In this document: positions 1 through 4,568 of the stretch, piece by piece
Numbering within the stretch: the stretch's first letter is position 1
Layout of the letters: every line of letters starts with the position of its first letter
Source: a virus
Virus record (IMG/VR): IMGVR_UViG_3300021960_000182
Span: 1-40,530 of that record
DNA: 40,530 nucleotides
Reading direction: 5' to 3' (one strand)
Notes under the pieces: generated by a model
Database searches by the model: none
Told to the model about the DNA's origin: nothing
The model's input: the letters and a program-made list of their open reading frames with translations, nothing else
Translations under genes and position numbers: made by a program

Positions 1-73
1 ACGCCTGATATAAGCCACGCTCTTTGCGTGTGGGCTTCCTGCGAGGTTGCATTTCGCTCCAATCAATCTGCAT
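1..73 (-). CDS. Small basic early protein, 5' part only
   Basis: These are the first 24 codons of a 56-residue protein whose complete identical-starting copy lies at 38120-38290; the rest runs off the left edge. The ATG at 73 is preceded by AGGAGA at a six-base spacing. The visible part contains a basic stretch (PRRKPTRKER). It lies wholly inside the 127-bp exact repeat. Function unknown. If bases 1 and 38217 are adjacent in a circular genome, this fragment and the right-hand copy are the same gene. Confidence 0.6.
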   Translation of the reverse strand, partial: MQIDWSEMQPRRKPTRKERGLYQA

Positions 74-127
74 CGCTATTCTCCTGCTCAAATGCTGTAA
101 CGGCTTCGCGCAGTTTATCGTGTGTGT
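1..127. repeat. 127-bp exact direct repeat, left copy
   Basis: Bases 1-127 are identical to 38218-38344, in the same orientation. After two mismatches (128-129 versus 38345-38346) identity resumes for 19 more bases (130-148 versus 38347-38365) and then ends. The exact part begins at the first base of the window and is 127 bases long, which equals a common largest k-mer size of de Bruijn assemblers. It may mark a circular closure or a branch in the assembly graph rather than two physical copies. Confidence 0.95.
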
Positions 128-134
128 CAGTCAT
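63..134 (-). CDS. 23-residue early micropeptide
   Basis: A 23-codon frame, MTDTHDKLREAVTAFEQENS then DAD, with a GGAGCAAGG ribosome site just upstream of the ATG at 134. It overlaps the stop of the gene before it (127-351) and the start of the gene after it (1-73), as in a translationally coupled operon. The other copy at 38280-38351 differs only at residue 3 (N for D). It is amphipathic and acidic, with no membrane segment. The strong ribosome site and coupling support it; its shortness and the fact that most of it lies in the repeat weaken the conservation argument. Confidence 0.45.
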   Translation of the reverse strand: MTDTHDKLREAVTAFEQENSDAD

Positions 135-351
135 TACCTTGCTCCTGCATCAGGCCGCGCGCTTTACAGGCGCGGCGCAGGTGGGTGGGTGAGACGCCCC
201 ACAGGCGCACAGCGTCGCCGTAGCGGCGGCACAGAGCGCGCAGCACGTCGTCGGATGCCTTCAGGGCCAAGCGGCGGCGCTCATGCTCCTGTAGGGCCTC
301 TGCGGCCTCACGTAGCAAGGCCATTTCGTCGGTTTTGGTATCGGTCGTCAT
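127..351 (-). CDS. Small conserved early protein (74 aa), paralogue at 38.7 kb
   Basis: A 74-residue protein beginning MTTDTKTDEMALLREAAEAL. The N-terminal half is charged helix (EHERRR) and the C-terminal half, from about residue 40, reads LCRRYGDAVRLWGVSP then HLRRAC, which resembles a small helix-turn-helix. The 38666-38887 product matches about 50 of 62 aligned residues by eye. AGGA lies 8 bases before the ATG. Its stop overlaps the start of the 23-residue peptide. A DNA-binding role is only a guess from the basic helical C-terminus. Confidence 0.75.
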   Translation of the reverse strand: MTTDTKTDEMALLREAAEALQEHERRRLALKASDDVLRALCRRYGDAVRLWGVSPTHLRRACKARGLMQEQGND

Positions 352-356
352 TGCGT

Positions 357-422
357 TTAGTCCTCTATGATAAAGGCCAGCACGATCACGCCTAGCGAAA
401 ACAGCGCGATGAATGCCAGCAT
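357..422 (-). CDS. 21-residue single-helix membrane micropeptide
   Basis: The product is MLAFIALFSLGVIVLAFIIE plus D: one hydrophobic helix of about 18 residues with an acidic end, so probably an inner-membrane peptide. Its ATG shares a base with the TGA of the 422-694 gene (TGATG), which suggests translational coupling. The next gene starts six bases after its stop. It is one of several one-helix micropeptides in this early arm. No function can be assigned. Confidence 0.5.
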   Translation of the reverse strand: MLAFIALFSLGVIVLAFIIED

Positions 423-694
423 CAGTCGCCCCCTGCGTCTAGGATAGCCCGCATGGCCCTGACGTCCTGTTCGCAATAGGCGATCAGTTCGGCGCGCAGA
501 TAGTCAACCAGTCGCGTTGCTTCGTCTAGTTGGTGCTCTGCCTCTGCCAGCAGGTCCGGCAGGTCGCGCATGTCTTCCAGACGCTCGCCAAGGACAATGG
601 CCAGTTCGTGCCCGCTCTCTCGGGCAGCCTCAGTCAGTTCGCGGTCGGTGTGGGTGCGCCAATCGGTGCGGTCGTGGTTCGGATTGTAGGTCAT
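422..694 (-). CDS. Early protein (90 aa) ending in a copy of the DNA polymerase Exo III segment
   Basis: Residues 1-65 are charged and helical, probably coiled coil (WRTHTDREL, then LAIVLGERLEDMRD). Residues 71-84 read IAYCEQDVRAMRAI, the same 14 residues as the Exo III segment of the phage polymerase at 31465-33438 (its residues 151-164). DNA agrees: 24 bases (462-485) are identical to the complement of 31914-31937, flanked by further matches. The tail therefore appears to be a copied piece of polymerase or the reverse. ATGA overlap with the gene upstream. No exonuclease activity is expected, since Exo I and II motifs are absent. The N-terminal part is unrecognised. Confidence 0.8.
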   Translation of the reverse strand: MTYNPNHDRTDWRTHTDRELTEAARESGHELAIVLGERLEDMRDLPDLLAEAEHQLDEATRLVDYLRAELIAYCEQDVRAMRAILDAGGD

Positions 695-909
695 GCTTCG
701 CTTTCCTCTTCGTAGTGGGTCTTGACCATGTCGAGCACGAGCCGGGCGCTTGCCTGCCCTTCGTAGGTGTCGAGCAGGTGCAAGAGGTCAGTCATTAGGT
801 CGGTGATGTCGTCTTCGGGCGCGTTGATCGTCCCTCGGGCGTTGCAGTAAGCGTTGAGCGCTTCCCCGGCGAGGTAGACGCGCGCGGCGGTGTAGGTTTT
901 AGCGTTCAT
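691..909 (-). CDS. Early protein of unknown function (72 aa)
   Basis: A 72-residue acidic, mostly helical protein (MNAKTYTAARVYLAGEALNA at the start; DDITDLMTDLLHLLDTYEG in the middle). It overlaps both neighbours by four bases (ATGA), so it is very likely translated as part of one operon with them. The ribosome site is AGGAGCC, seven bases upstream. No family recognised, no membrane segment. Confidence 0.7.
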   Translation of the reverse strand: MNAKTYTAARVYLAGEALNAYCNARGTINAPEDDITDLMTDLLHLLDTYEGQASARLVLDMVKTHYEEESEA

Positions 910-1133
910 TGGTTTGGCTCCTGTTTTGGTTCCGGTTTGATTGGATAGAGCGAAATTAGCCTATATTCGCCGCCGGAGCGGCGTATGAGCTCAAGCATGG
1001 GTTGCGCCTCGCTGAAGCCCCATGCCGCCCCATGCGCGCAGAAACGCCATTTTAGCTGGCCAGCGTCGCGTTGCAGTATCTGGAACATGGGCGGGTCGTC
1101 GTCGATCTGGTCGATGGTATCTTGATCGGTCAT
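906..1133 (-). CDS. Early protein of unknown function (75 aa)
   Basis: A 75-residue soluble protein with an acidic start (MTDQDTIDQIDDDPPMF) and a proline- and lysine-containing tail (PIKPEPKQEPNQ). The ATG lies three bases after the stop of the broken gene 1137-1415, and its own stop overlaps the next start (ATGA). No family recognised. Operon position and coupling are the main support. Confidence 0.65.
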   Translation of the reverse strand: MTDQDTIDQIDDDPPMFQILQRDAGQLKWRFCAHGAAWGFSEAQPMLELIRRSGGEYRLISLYPIKPEPKQEPNQ

Positions 1134-1136
1134 GGC

Positions 1137-1415
1137 TTATGCTTCCTCTTTTGCGTCGGCGTTAGCGCGATAGTTTTCGATCATGTGCTGGGCAATTTCA
1201 TACCAATTGACGTTGGCAAGGAATGCCTCGGCGTAATCGAGCGCAAGGCCAGTTGCTTCCGCGCCGATAGTCTCCAAAGCGATATCGCGCAGGCTTTGGC
1301 CTAGGTCGTAAGCGTCAAGGTCGTTATCGCTTGCGCCGTCGTATCAGTCGAACATTTCCAGATTAACGCGCCACGTTTCGTAATTGGTCCATCCGTTGTA
1401 TTTGCTGTCGGTCAT
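1137..1415 (-). pseudogene. YNGW-type small phage protein interrupted by an in-frame TGA
   Basis: The frame from the ATG at 1415 to the TAA at 1137-1139 would encode 92 residues but has a TGA at codon 24 (1344-1346). Before it: MTDSKYNGWTNYETWRVNLE, then MFD. After it the frame continues open with good protein-like sequence (YDGASDNDLDAYDLGQSL and onward to NADAKEEA). The start matches a small phage family opening with Y-N-G-W-x-N-Y-x-T-W (DUF7249 from memory). A single G-to-T change would turn GGA into TGA. A GGAGCAA ribosome site precedes the ATG. It could be a real nonsense mutation, a base error, or readthrough; TGA is an ordinary stop elsewhere in the window. Confidence 0.7.
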
Positions 1416-1482
1416 GTCGTTTGCTCCTTGTTGTTGGCACTAGCGCCAGCCTCGGCGCGGATTGCTCCGCGCTCCGGTCGCG

Positions 1483-2073
1483 TTAGATTGCGATTGCGTC
1501 GGACCATGCGCGCTCGGCGTCGGTGTGTTGCGTCCTAATAGGCATCAGCACAGCGTAGGCGGTCGCGCAGTAGGGGAAAGTCACACCGGCCGGTCCCTCG
1601 CCGTTGTGGTGCAGGTGCGCGGTCAAGCCGGCGCCACTTTTGCGCTTGCCTGTCAGCAACAGGCCAATCTTGCCCATGTCGGCGATATAGCCTGGCTGGA
1701 ATTGCGCGGTGACGCCGGACAATTCATCCGGAACGACGCGCCGCCAATCAGGATAAAAACCGTCGACGGGCTGGCAGGCAATATCACCGCAGCGCGTAGG
1801 GCTTATTTCGATCACGTCCGCCTTGTAGCCGGTCAAGGCGCGCTTGATTGCGTCGCGAGGGATAATCCAGCCGTCAAAGGCGCGCGCGCCGCTTAGGTCA
1901 ATCTTGCCGATAAATGCGCGGTGACCGTCGGTCGAGACAAGATAGCCTTTCGGGTCAACGTAAACGCCGTTTAGATAATAGCGGGCTTGTTCGGTCGATG
2001 CGCAGATAAGCGCGGCGCGCAGCATGGAGGCGGGGACGGGAAGCGCGAAAGCGGTGGTGGTGGTGTCGGGCAT
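1483..2073 (-). CDS. DNA polymerase III beta-clamp-like protein
   Basis: A 196-residue protein with features of a truncated bacterial sliding clamp. Residues 33-53 carry the Y-L-N-G-V then LVSTDGHRAF pattern typical of clamp domains, and a second conserved region, VDGFYPDWRRVVP, lies near residues 102-114. E. coli beta is 366 residues, so this has roughly half to two thirds of the usual length. The family normally encircles DNA and tethers replication proteins; a phage version could serve the polymerase at 31.5 kb or interfere with the host clamp. The clamp likeness is seen in the sequence; the role is inferred. It is the largest gene of this early arm and has its own upstream gap with a tandem repeat. 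Confidence 0.75.
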   Translation of the reverse strand: MPDTTTTAFALPVPASMLRAALICASTEQARYYLNGVYVDPKGYLVSTDGHRAFIGKIDLSGARAFDGWIIPRDAIKRALTGYKADVIEISPTRCGDIACQPVDGFYPDWRRVVPDELSGVTAQFQPGYIADMGKIGLLLTGKRKSGAGLTAHLHHNGEGPAGVTFPYCATAYAVLMPIRTQHTDAERAWSDAIAI

Positions 2074-2103
2074 GGTATCGTTTCCTTTCGTGTAGTGGAT
2101 TAT

Positions 2104-2157
2104 CGGATCCGGTCGATCGGTTAGCCGTCGCCCGGATCCGGTCGATCGGTTAGCCGT
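2104..2157. repeat. Two 25-bp tandem direct repeats upstream of the clamp-like gene
   Basis: Bases 2104-2128 and 2133-2157 are identical and have a 29-bp period. Each copy contains the palindromes CGGATCCG and CGATCG, so each has two GATC sites. The right-hand copy contains the stop codon of 2150-2362, and the left-hand copy lies in the short gap before the clamp-like gene. It looks like a duplicated gene end that may now act as an operator or processing site. Confidence 0.85.
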
Positions 2158-2362
2158 GGCTCCAGTTGTAATGCCCGGCCAACAGATTGTGACGGCCGTT
2201 CAAGATATGCTCGGGCGCTTTGCGCCCGGCGCGGTCATAGGCCGCAATCTTGTCGGTCAAGCGGTTGTAGGCGGCCGCCAGCGGCGCGGTGACGGTGACG
2301 CCGTTCCAGAGCCGTTCCCCGGCGGTGATGTAGTGCAGCATGTTTGCGCTATTGTCGGTCAT
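2150..2362 (-). CDS. Early protein of unknown function (70 aa)
   Basis: A 70-residue protein starting MTDNSANMLHYITAGERLWN. The ribosome site CGGAGCAA lies seven bases before the ATG, the GGAGCAA form common to this arm. The middle (LAAAYNRLTDKIAAYDRAGR) is helical and the end is basic and aromatic (GRHNLLAGHYNWSHG). Its stop falls in the second 25-bp repeat. No family recognised. Confidence 0.65.
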   Translation of the reverse strand: MTDNSANMLHYITAGERLWNGVTVTAPLAAAYNRLTDKIAAYDRAGRKAPEHILNGRHNLLAGHYNWSHG

Positions 2363-2392
2363 GTCAGTTGCTCCGTGTTGTCGTGTGGTGTG

Positions 2393-2575
2393 TTAGCGAA
2401 CCCATCCGCCGCGCACAGAATAGTCCTCTAAGTCTGCAAGGGCCTCCGCTTTAGTGCGGTATATTGGGCCGACTTGCGCGTTTCGATTATCGGTCGTGTC
2501 AACATATTGCCAATGGTGCGGCGAAAAGCGTGCTAGTGCCAAAGGTGCAATTCGGGTGGGCGTATAGGTGGTCAT
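2393..2575 (-). CDS. Early protein of unknown function (60 aa)
   Basis: A 60-residue protein from the ATG at 2575, chosen because GGAGCAA lies upstream at normal spacing and an upstream in-frame extension has none. The sequence (MTTYTPTRIAPLALARFSPH, later GPIYRTKAEALADLEDYSV) suggests a small beta-alpha fold. It resembles the 3002-3154 product in general pattern (strand, then a TEAEA/TKAEA helix), but not closely. Function unknown. Confidence 0.65.
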   Translation of the reverse strand: MTTYTPTRIAPLALARFSPHHWQYVDTTDNRNAQVGPIYRTKAEALADLEDYSVRGGWVR

Positions 2576-2598
2576 GGTTGTTTGCTCCGGTTTGAGTG

Positions 2599-2715
2599 TT
2601 AGCGGTTGCGGTTGTTGTCGCGGTGTTCGCCCCATGCGGCGATCGCGCCCATGGCGACGATCACAAGCACGACGAATGCGTTGAAGGGCAGATACGGCTC
2701 AAGGTCGAAAAGCAT
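2599..2715 (-). CDS. 38-residue single-helix membrane peptide
   Basis: A 38-codon frame with one strongly hydrophobic segment (residues about 9-27, PFNAFVVLVIVAMGAIAAW) and a basic end (EHRDNNRNR), so predicted to be a one-pass membrane peptide with the C-terminus in the cytoplasm. The ATG follows the stop of 2718-2900 by two bases, which suggests coupling. No function can be assigned. Confidence 0.5.
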   Translation of the reverse strand: MLFDLEPYLPFNAFVVLVIVAMGAIAAWGEHRDNNRNR

Positions 2716-2717
2716 GG

Positions 2718-2900
2718 TCACAAGCCCCTATCCTGCATCGCCGCATTGACGGCGGCCCATGCCGCCATATCGCGCGGCGGCGCGCTTTCTTCGCTATCGC
2801 GGCCATATAGCCACCAGTAGCCTTTAAGGGCGTCATTAGATATGCGCGCAAATTTGTCGGCGTAAAAGTCCAGCCAGCGATTAAAATCGGTCATGTTCAT
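2718..2900 (-). CDS. Early protein of unknown function (60 aa)
   Basis: The product begins MNMTDFNRWLDFYADKFARI and is rich in aromatic residues (GYWWLYGRD at the centre). AAGGAGCA lies just before the two possible starts, ATG 2900 and ATG 2894; spacing favours the second slightly, and the longer form is reported. No membrane segment. Family not recognised. Confidence 0.65.
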   Translation of the reverse strand: MNMTDFNRWLDFYADKFARISNDALKGYWWLYGRDSEESAPPRDMAAWAAVNAAMQDRGL

Positions 2901-2906
2901 TGCTCC

Positions 2907-3005
2907 TTAGTTTCCAATGATGATTAGCGCCGCGATTGCGGCCGCTATGGCCGCGACGAGCGGCCATAGCGATTGCGTGGGGTGTTTGGGTTGCGGGTAA
3001 TTCAT
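2907..3005 (-). CDS. 32-residue single-helix membrane peptide
   Basis: A short polar, proline-rich start (MNYPQPKHPTQS) is followed by one hydrophobic helix (LWPLVAAIAAAIAALIIIG). It overlaps the end of 3002-3154 by four bases (ATGA) and ends just before the ribosome site of the next gene. A membrane location is predicted. It is the third one-helix micropeptide in this arm. Function unknown. Confidence 0.5.
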   Translation of the reverse strand: MNYPQPKHPTQSLWPLVAAIAAAIAALIIIGN

Positions 3006-3154
3006 GCGGCGTAACGGTGGGTAGCAGGCTTGTTGCTTTGCGTGATCGCGACGACAACACCCTTACGGTTGAAAATATCGTTAGCGGCGGCGCGCGCTTC
3101 GGCCTCTGTGGCAAAGCGCCAAGGCTTGCGGTTAGCGTGGACTTCGTATGTCAT
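3002..3154 (-). CDS. First gene of the leftward early operon (50 aa)
   Basis: A 50-residue protein, MTYEVHANRKPWRFATEAEA onward, with a predicted strand, then an alanine-rich helix, then a strand (KGVVVAITQS): a small alpha-beta fold of the kind common in phage early proteins. AGGAGCAA precedes the ATG at 3154. The first octamer of the control-region array lies at 3173-3180, in the untranslated leader between the promoter and this gene. Function unknown. Confidence 0.7.
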   Translation of the reverse strand: MTYEVHANRKPWRFATEAEARAAANDIFNRKGVVVAITQSNKPATHRYAA

Positions 3155-3192
3155 GGCAGTTGCTCCTATGTTGTGGGTCATTTGCACTCTTT

Positions 3193-3221
3193 CCCTAGTC
3201 TACTTTGTAGGTAGGTGTCAA
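3193..3221 (-). promoter_or_regulatory. Candidate leftward early promoter
   Basis: On the minus strand a perfect TTGACA (-35, 3221-3216) is followed after 17 bases by CTAGGG, a poor -10. The position, just ahead of the whole leftward operon, makes it the best candidate. TACTTTGT (3201-3208) and TTCCCTA (3191-3197) also occur, in the same order, at the right-hand early promoter (40107-40128), which suggests a shared regulator. Seen: the motifs. Inferred: promoter activity. Confidence 0.35.
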
Positions 3222-3463
3222 ACAAAAAATGTTTCGTAAAAGTGTGGGTCATGGTGGCGGAAAAAATGACCCACGACGTGACCCACAACATGACCACGCT
3301 TAAACTGGCGGGAAAAATAACTGACAGCAGTGTAAACATGATCGGCGTTGTGGGTCATGTTGTGGGTATCTGTGGGTCATGTTTTTGGGGGTGGATGACC
3401 CACGCTGAAACCGGCGGCCAGCGCGGCTTAGAGCGGTGTGTGGGTCTTGTGGGTCATCTGTTT

Positions 3464-3487
3464 ATAGTATCCTAGGTCTGATACTAT
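3464..3487. promoter_or_regulatory. Perfect 8-bp inverted repeat, candidate operator
   Basis: ATAGTATC (3464-3471) and GATACTAT (3480-3487) are perfect complements separated by eight bases (CTAGGTCT). It sits in the middle of the octamer array, where the array is interrupted by about 85 bases. AT-rich arms and no T-run argue for protein binding rather than termination. Confidence 0.4.
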
Positions 3488-3803
3488 CTAGTTAAGAATG
3501 GTTCGCAATAAGACTGTATTTTATAGATGGGTACGAAATTGATGACCCACATTGCCCACAGCCCCTCTCGCCACCGGTCCCACGCATTTTGCCCGCGCGT
3601 CTTGTGGGTCATGTGGGTCATCGAAAACAAAGTCGAAAACCGATTGCTTAATTGATGACCCACATTGCCCACAAGTCCACGCGATCGGGCGGCGCTGATG
3701 GCGTTGTGTTTTCCAGCCGCGCGTCGATGTGTTTTTGCGTGACCCACAATGCCCACGCAGCAAAAGGCCATTTCTATGTTGCAGTGCAGCATTTTTTGCG
3801 TCA

Positions 3804-3834
3804 GGGGGTGGGCTGGGGGTGGGGGGGTAGAGGG
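3804..3834 (+). other. G-quadruplex motif in the control region
   Basis: On the plus strand runs of 5, 3, 5 and 7 G (3804-3827) are separated by loops of 1, 2 and 1 bases, and another GGG lies at 3832-3834. Short loops and long runs make this a very strong intramolecular G-quadruplex candidate. It lies between the octamer array and the AT-rich tract. Such motifs near origins or packaging sites can affect polymerase passage or protein binding; no role is shown here. Confidence 0.7.
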
Positions 3835-3873
3835 CCGTGAGGCGCGTGACTGTGACTGGCACCCATCGCAGAC

Positions 3874-3923
3874 AATTTTTTGTAAAAATTTTTCTGAAAA
3901 TTTTTTATTGCAAATTATTTTTG
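3874..3923. other. AT-rich tract, candidate unwinding element
   Basis: Fifty bases with six G or C by count (12 percent), in a window that is mostly well above 50 percent GC. Long A and T runs alternate. It directly follows the octamer array and G-quadruplex motif and precedes the candidate late promoter. It could be a duplex-unwinding element of an origin, an UP-element-like promoter region, or both. Confidence 0.6.
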
Positions 3924-3930
3924 TCCCATC

Positions 3931-3960
3931 CCGACACATCGCATGGCTTTTCGGTATAGG
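3931..3960 (+). promoter_or_regulatory. Candidate late leader promoter
   Basis: CCGACA (3931-3936) and TATAGG (3955-3960) are separated by 18 bases, each matching four of six consensus positions. Transcription would start near 3967 and meet a strong terminator at 3989-4030 about 60 bases later, before the terminase small subunit. No protein-coding gene lies on the plus strand upstream of that terminator, so some short transcript must be what it ends. Confidence 0.3.
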
Positions 3961-3988
3961 AACAGCATGGCAAGTCCATGTCGAGGGG

Positions 3989-4030
3989 GCGGCGGCGTAT
4001 TCGGGGATACGCCGCCGCTTTTTTATTTTT
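3989..4030 (+). terminator. Rho-independent terminator ahead of the late genes
   Basis: A perfect 12-bp stem (GCGGCGGCGTAT, 3989-4000, with ATACGCCGCCGC, 4007-4018), a six-base loop, then TTTTTT and a further T-rich run. The T-run is only on the plus strand, so it stops rightward transcripts. It lies 35 bases before the terminase start, which fits a leader terminator needing antitermination for late expression. Confidence 0.85.
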
Positions 4031-4064
4031 TGCAAAATCGAACTGCATCACTTATTGTGCCAGC

Positions 4065-4568
4065 ATGACTTTCTACTCCCTGCCGTTCACGCCGGAGCGC
4101 GTCGAAGCGACCGAGGCGCGTCTGGAAGCAATTTACGAAGCCGCACGCTGCGGTCTCAAGGGCGACAGTCTGGCGCTGGCCGCCGGATTGACCCCCGCGC
4201 AGTATCGCAAGCTGCACGAGTTCGACCCGCTGGTGGAAATCGCCGAGATGAAGGGGCGTGCCGACGGCGAGATCACCGCCGCGCGGACGCTGTACAACGC
4301 CGCCGCCGCTGGCGACGCCAAAGCCGCGCTCGACATCCTCAAGCATCAGCACGGCTGGGTAGCCAAGCAACAGATTGATGTTAATGTCGACCAGCAGATC
4401 AGCGTCATCACCGCGCTGGAGCGCGCGCAGTCGCGCGTCATCGAAGGCACCTACCGGGACGTACCCCAACTGACACAGGACAACCACAGCAATGCAGCAG
4501 CCGATCTACAGCGCGCAGGACGAGATGGAGTTGATGACGCGGCTATGGACGCCCGCGATCAAGGATGA
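4065..4568 (+). CDS. terS: Terminase small subunit
   Basis: A 167-residue protein directly before the terminase large subunit; P22 gp3 is 162 residues. It begins MTFYSLPFTPERVEATEARL, followed by a helix-turn-helix-like region (residues about 28-62: GDSLALAAGLTPAQYRKLHE) expected to bind the packaging site, then a helical oligomerisation region and a polar tail. The family forms rings that recognise phage DNA and hand it to the large subunit. The ATG at 4065 was chosen although no good ribosome site is visible; an earlier in-frame start would extend into the terminator. The last 77 bases overlap the next gene. Confidence 0.8.
   Translation: MTFYSLPFTPERVEATEARLEAIYEAARCGLKGDSLALAAGLTPAQYRKLHEFDPLVEIAEMKGRADGEITAARTLYNAAAAGDAKAALDILKHQHGWVAKQQIDVNVDQQISVITALERAQSRVIEGTYRDVPQLTQDNHSNAAADLQRAGRDGVDDAAMDARDQG

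Larger units (their letters stand above)
3173..3756. repeat. Octamer array GTGGGTCA / TGACCCAC (13 exact copies)
   Basis: Exact GTGGGTCA starts at 3173, 3244, 3350, 3372, 3449, 3604 and 3613; exact TGACCCAC starts at 3267, 3279, 3396, 3543, 3656 and 3740. Near-copies lie at about 3290, 3362 and 3440. Three composites of TGACCCAC, two bases, then TGCCCAC (3543, 3656, 3740) have identical internal spacing. I noticed no copies elsewhere in the window. Clustered sites next to an AT-rich tract resemble iterons of a replication origin; a location just upstream of the terminase small subunit also fits a packaging recognition site. Frames crossing the array are low-complexity by-products of the repeat. 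Confidence 0.85.

Noticed and set aside
1344-1346. Alternative genetic code with TGA as a sense codon
   Set aside because: TGA is the normal stop of many genes here (terL, methyltransferase, endolysin), so a single in-frame TGA is better read as a mutation or error.
3173-3756. Octamer array as a CRISPR array
   Set aside because: Units are 8-9 bases, occur on both strands and have irregular spacing; no 25-40 bp repeat-spacer regularity and no cas genes.
3215-4035. Long frames on both strands across the octamer array, with peptide repeats such as MTHMTHK and VGHVVG
   Set aside because: The peptide pattern is the translated octamer repeat; there is no ribosome site or family, and the frames cross the terminator and G-rich tract.
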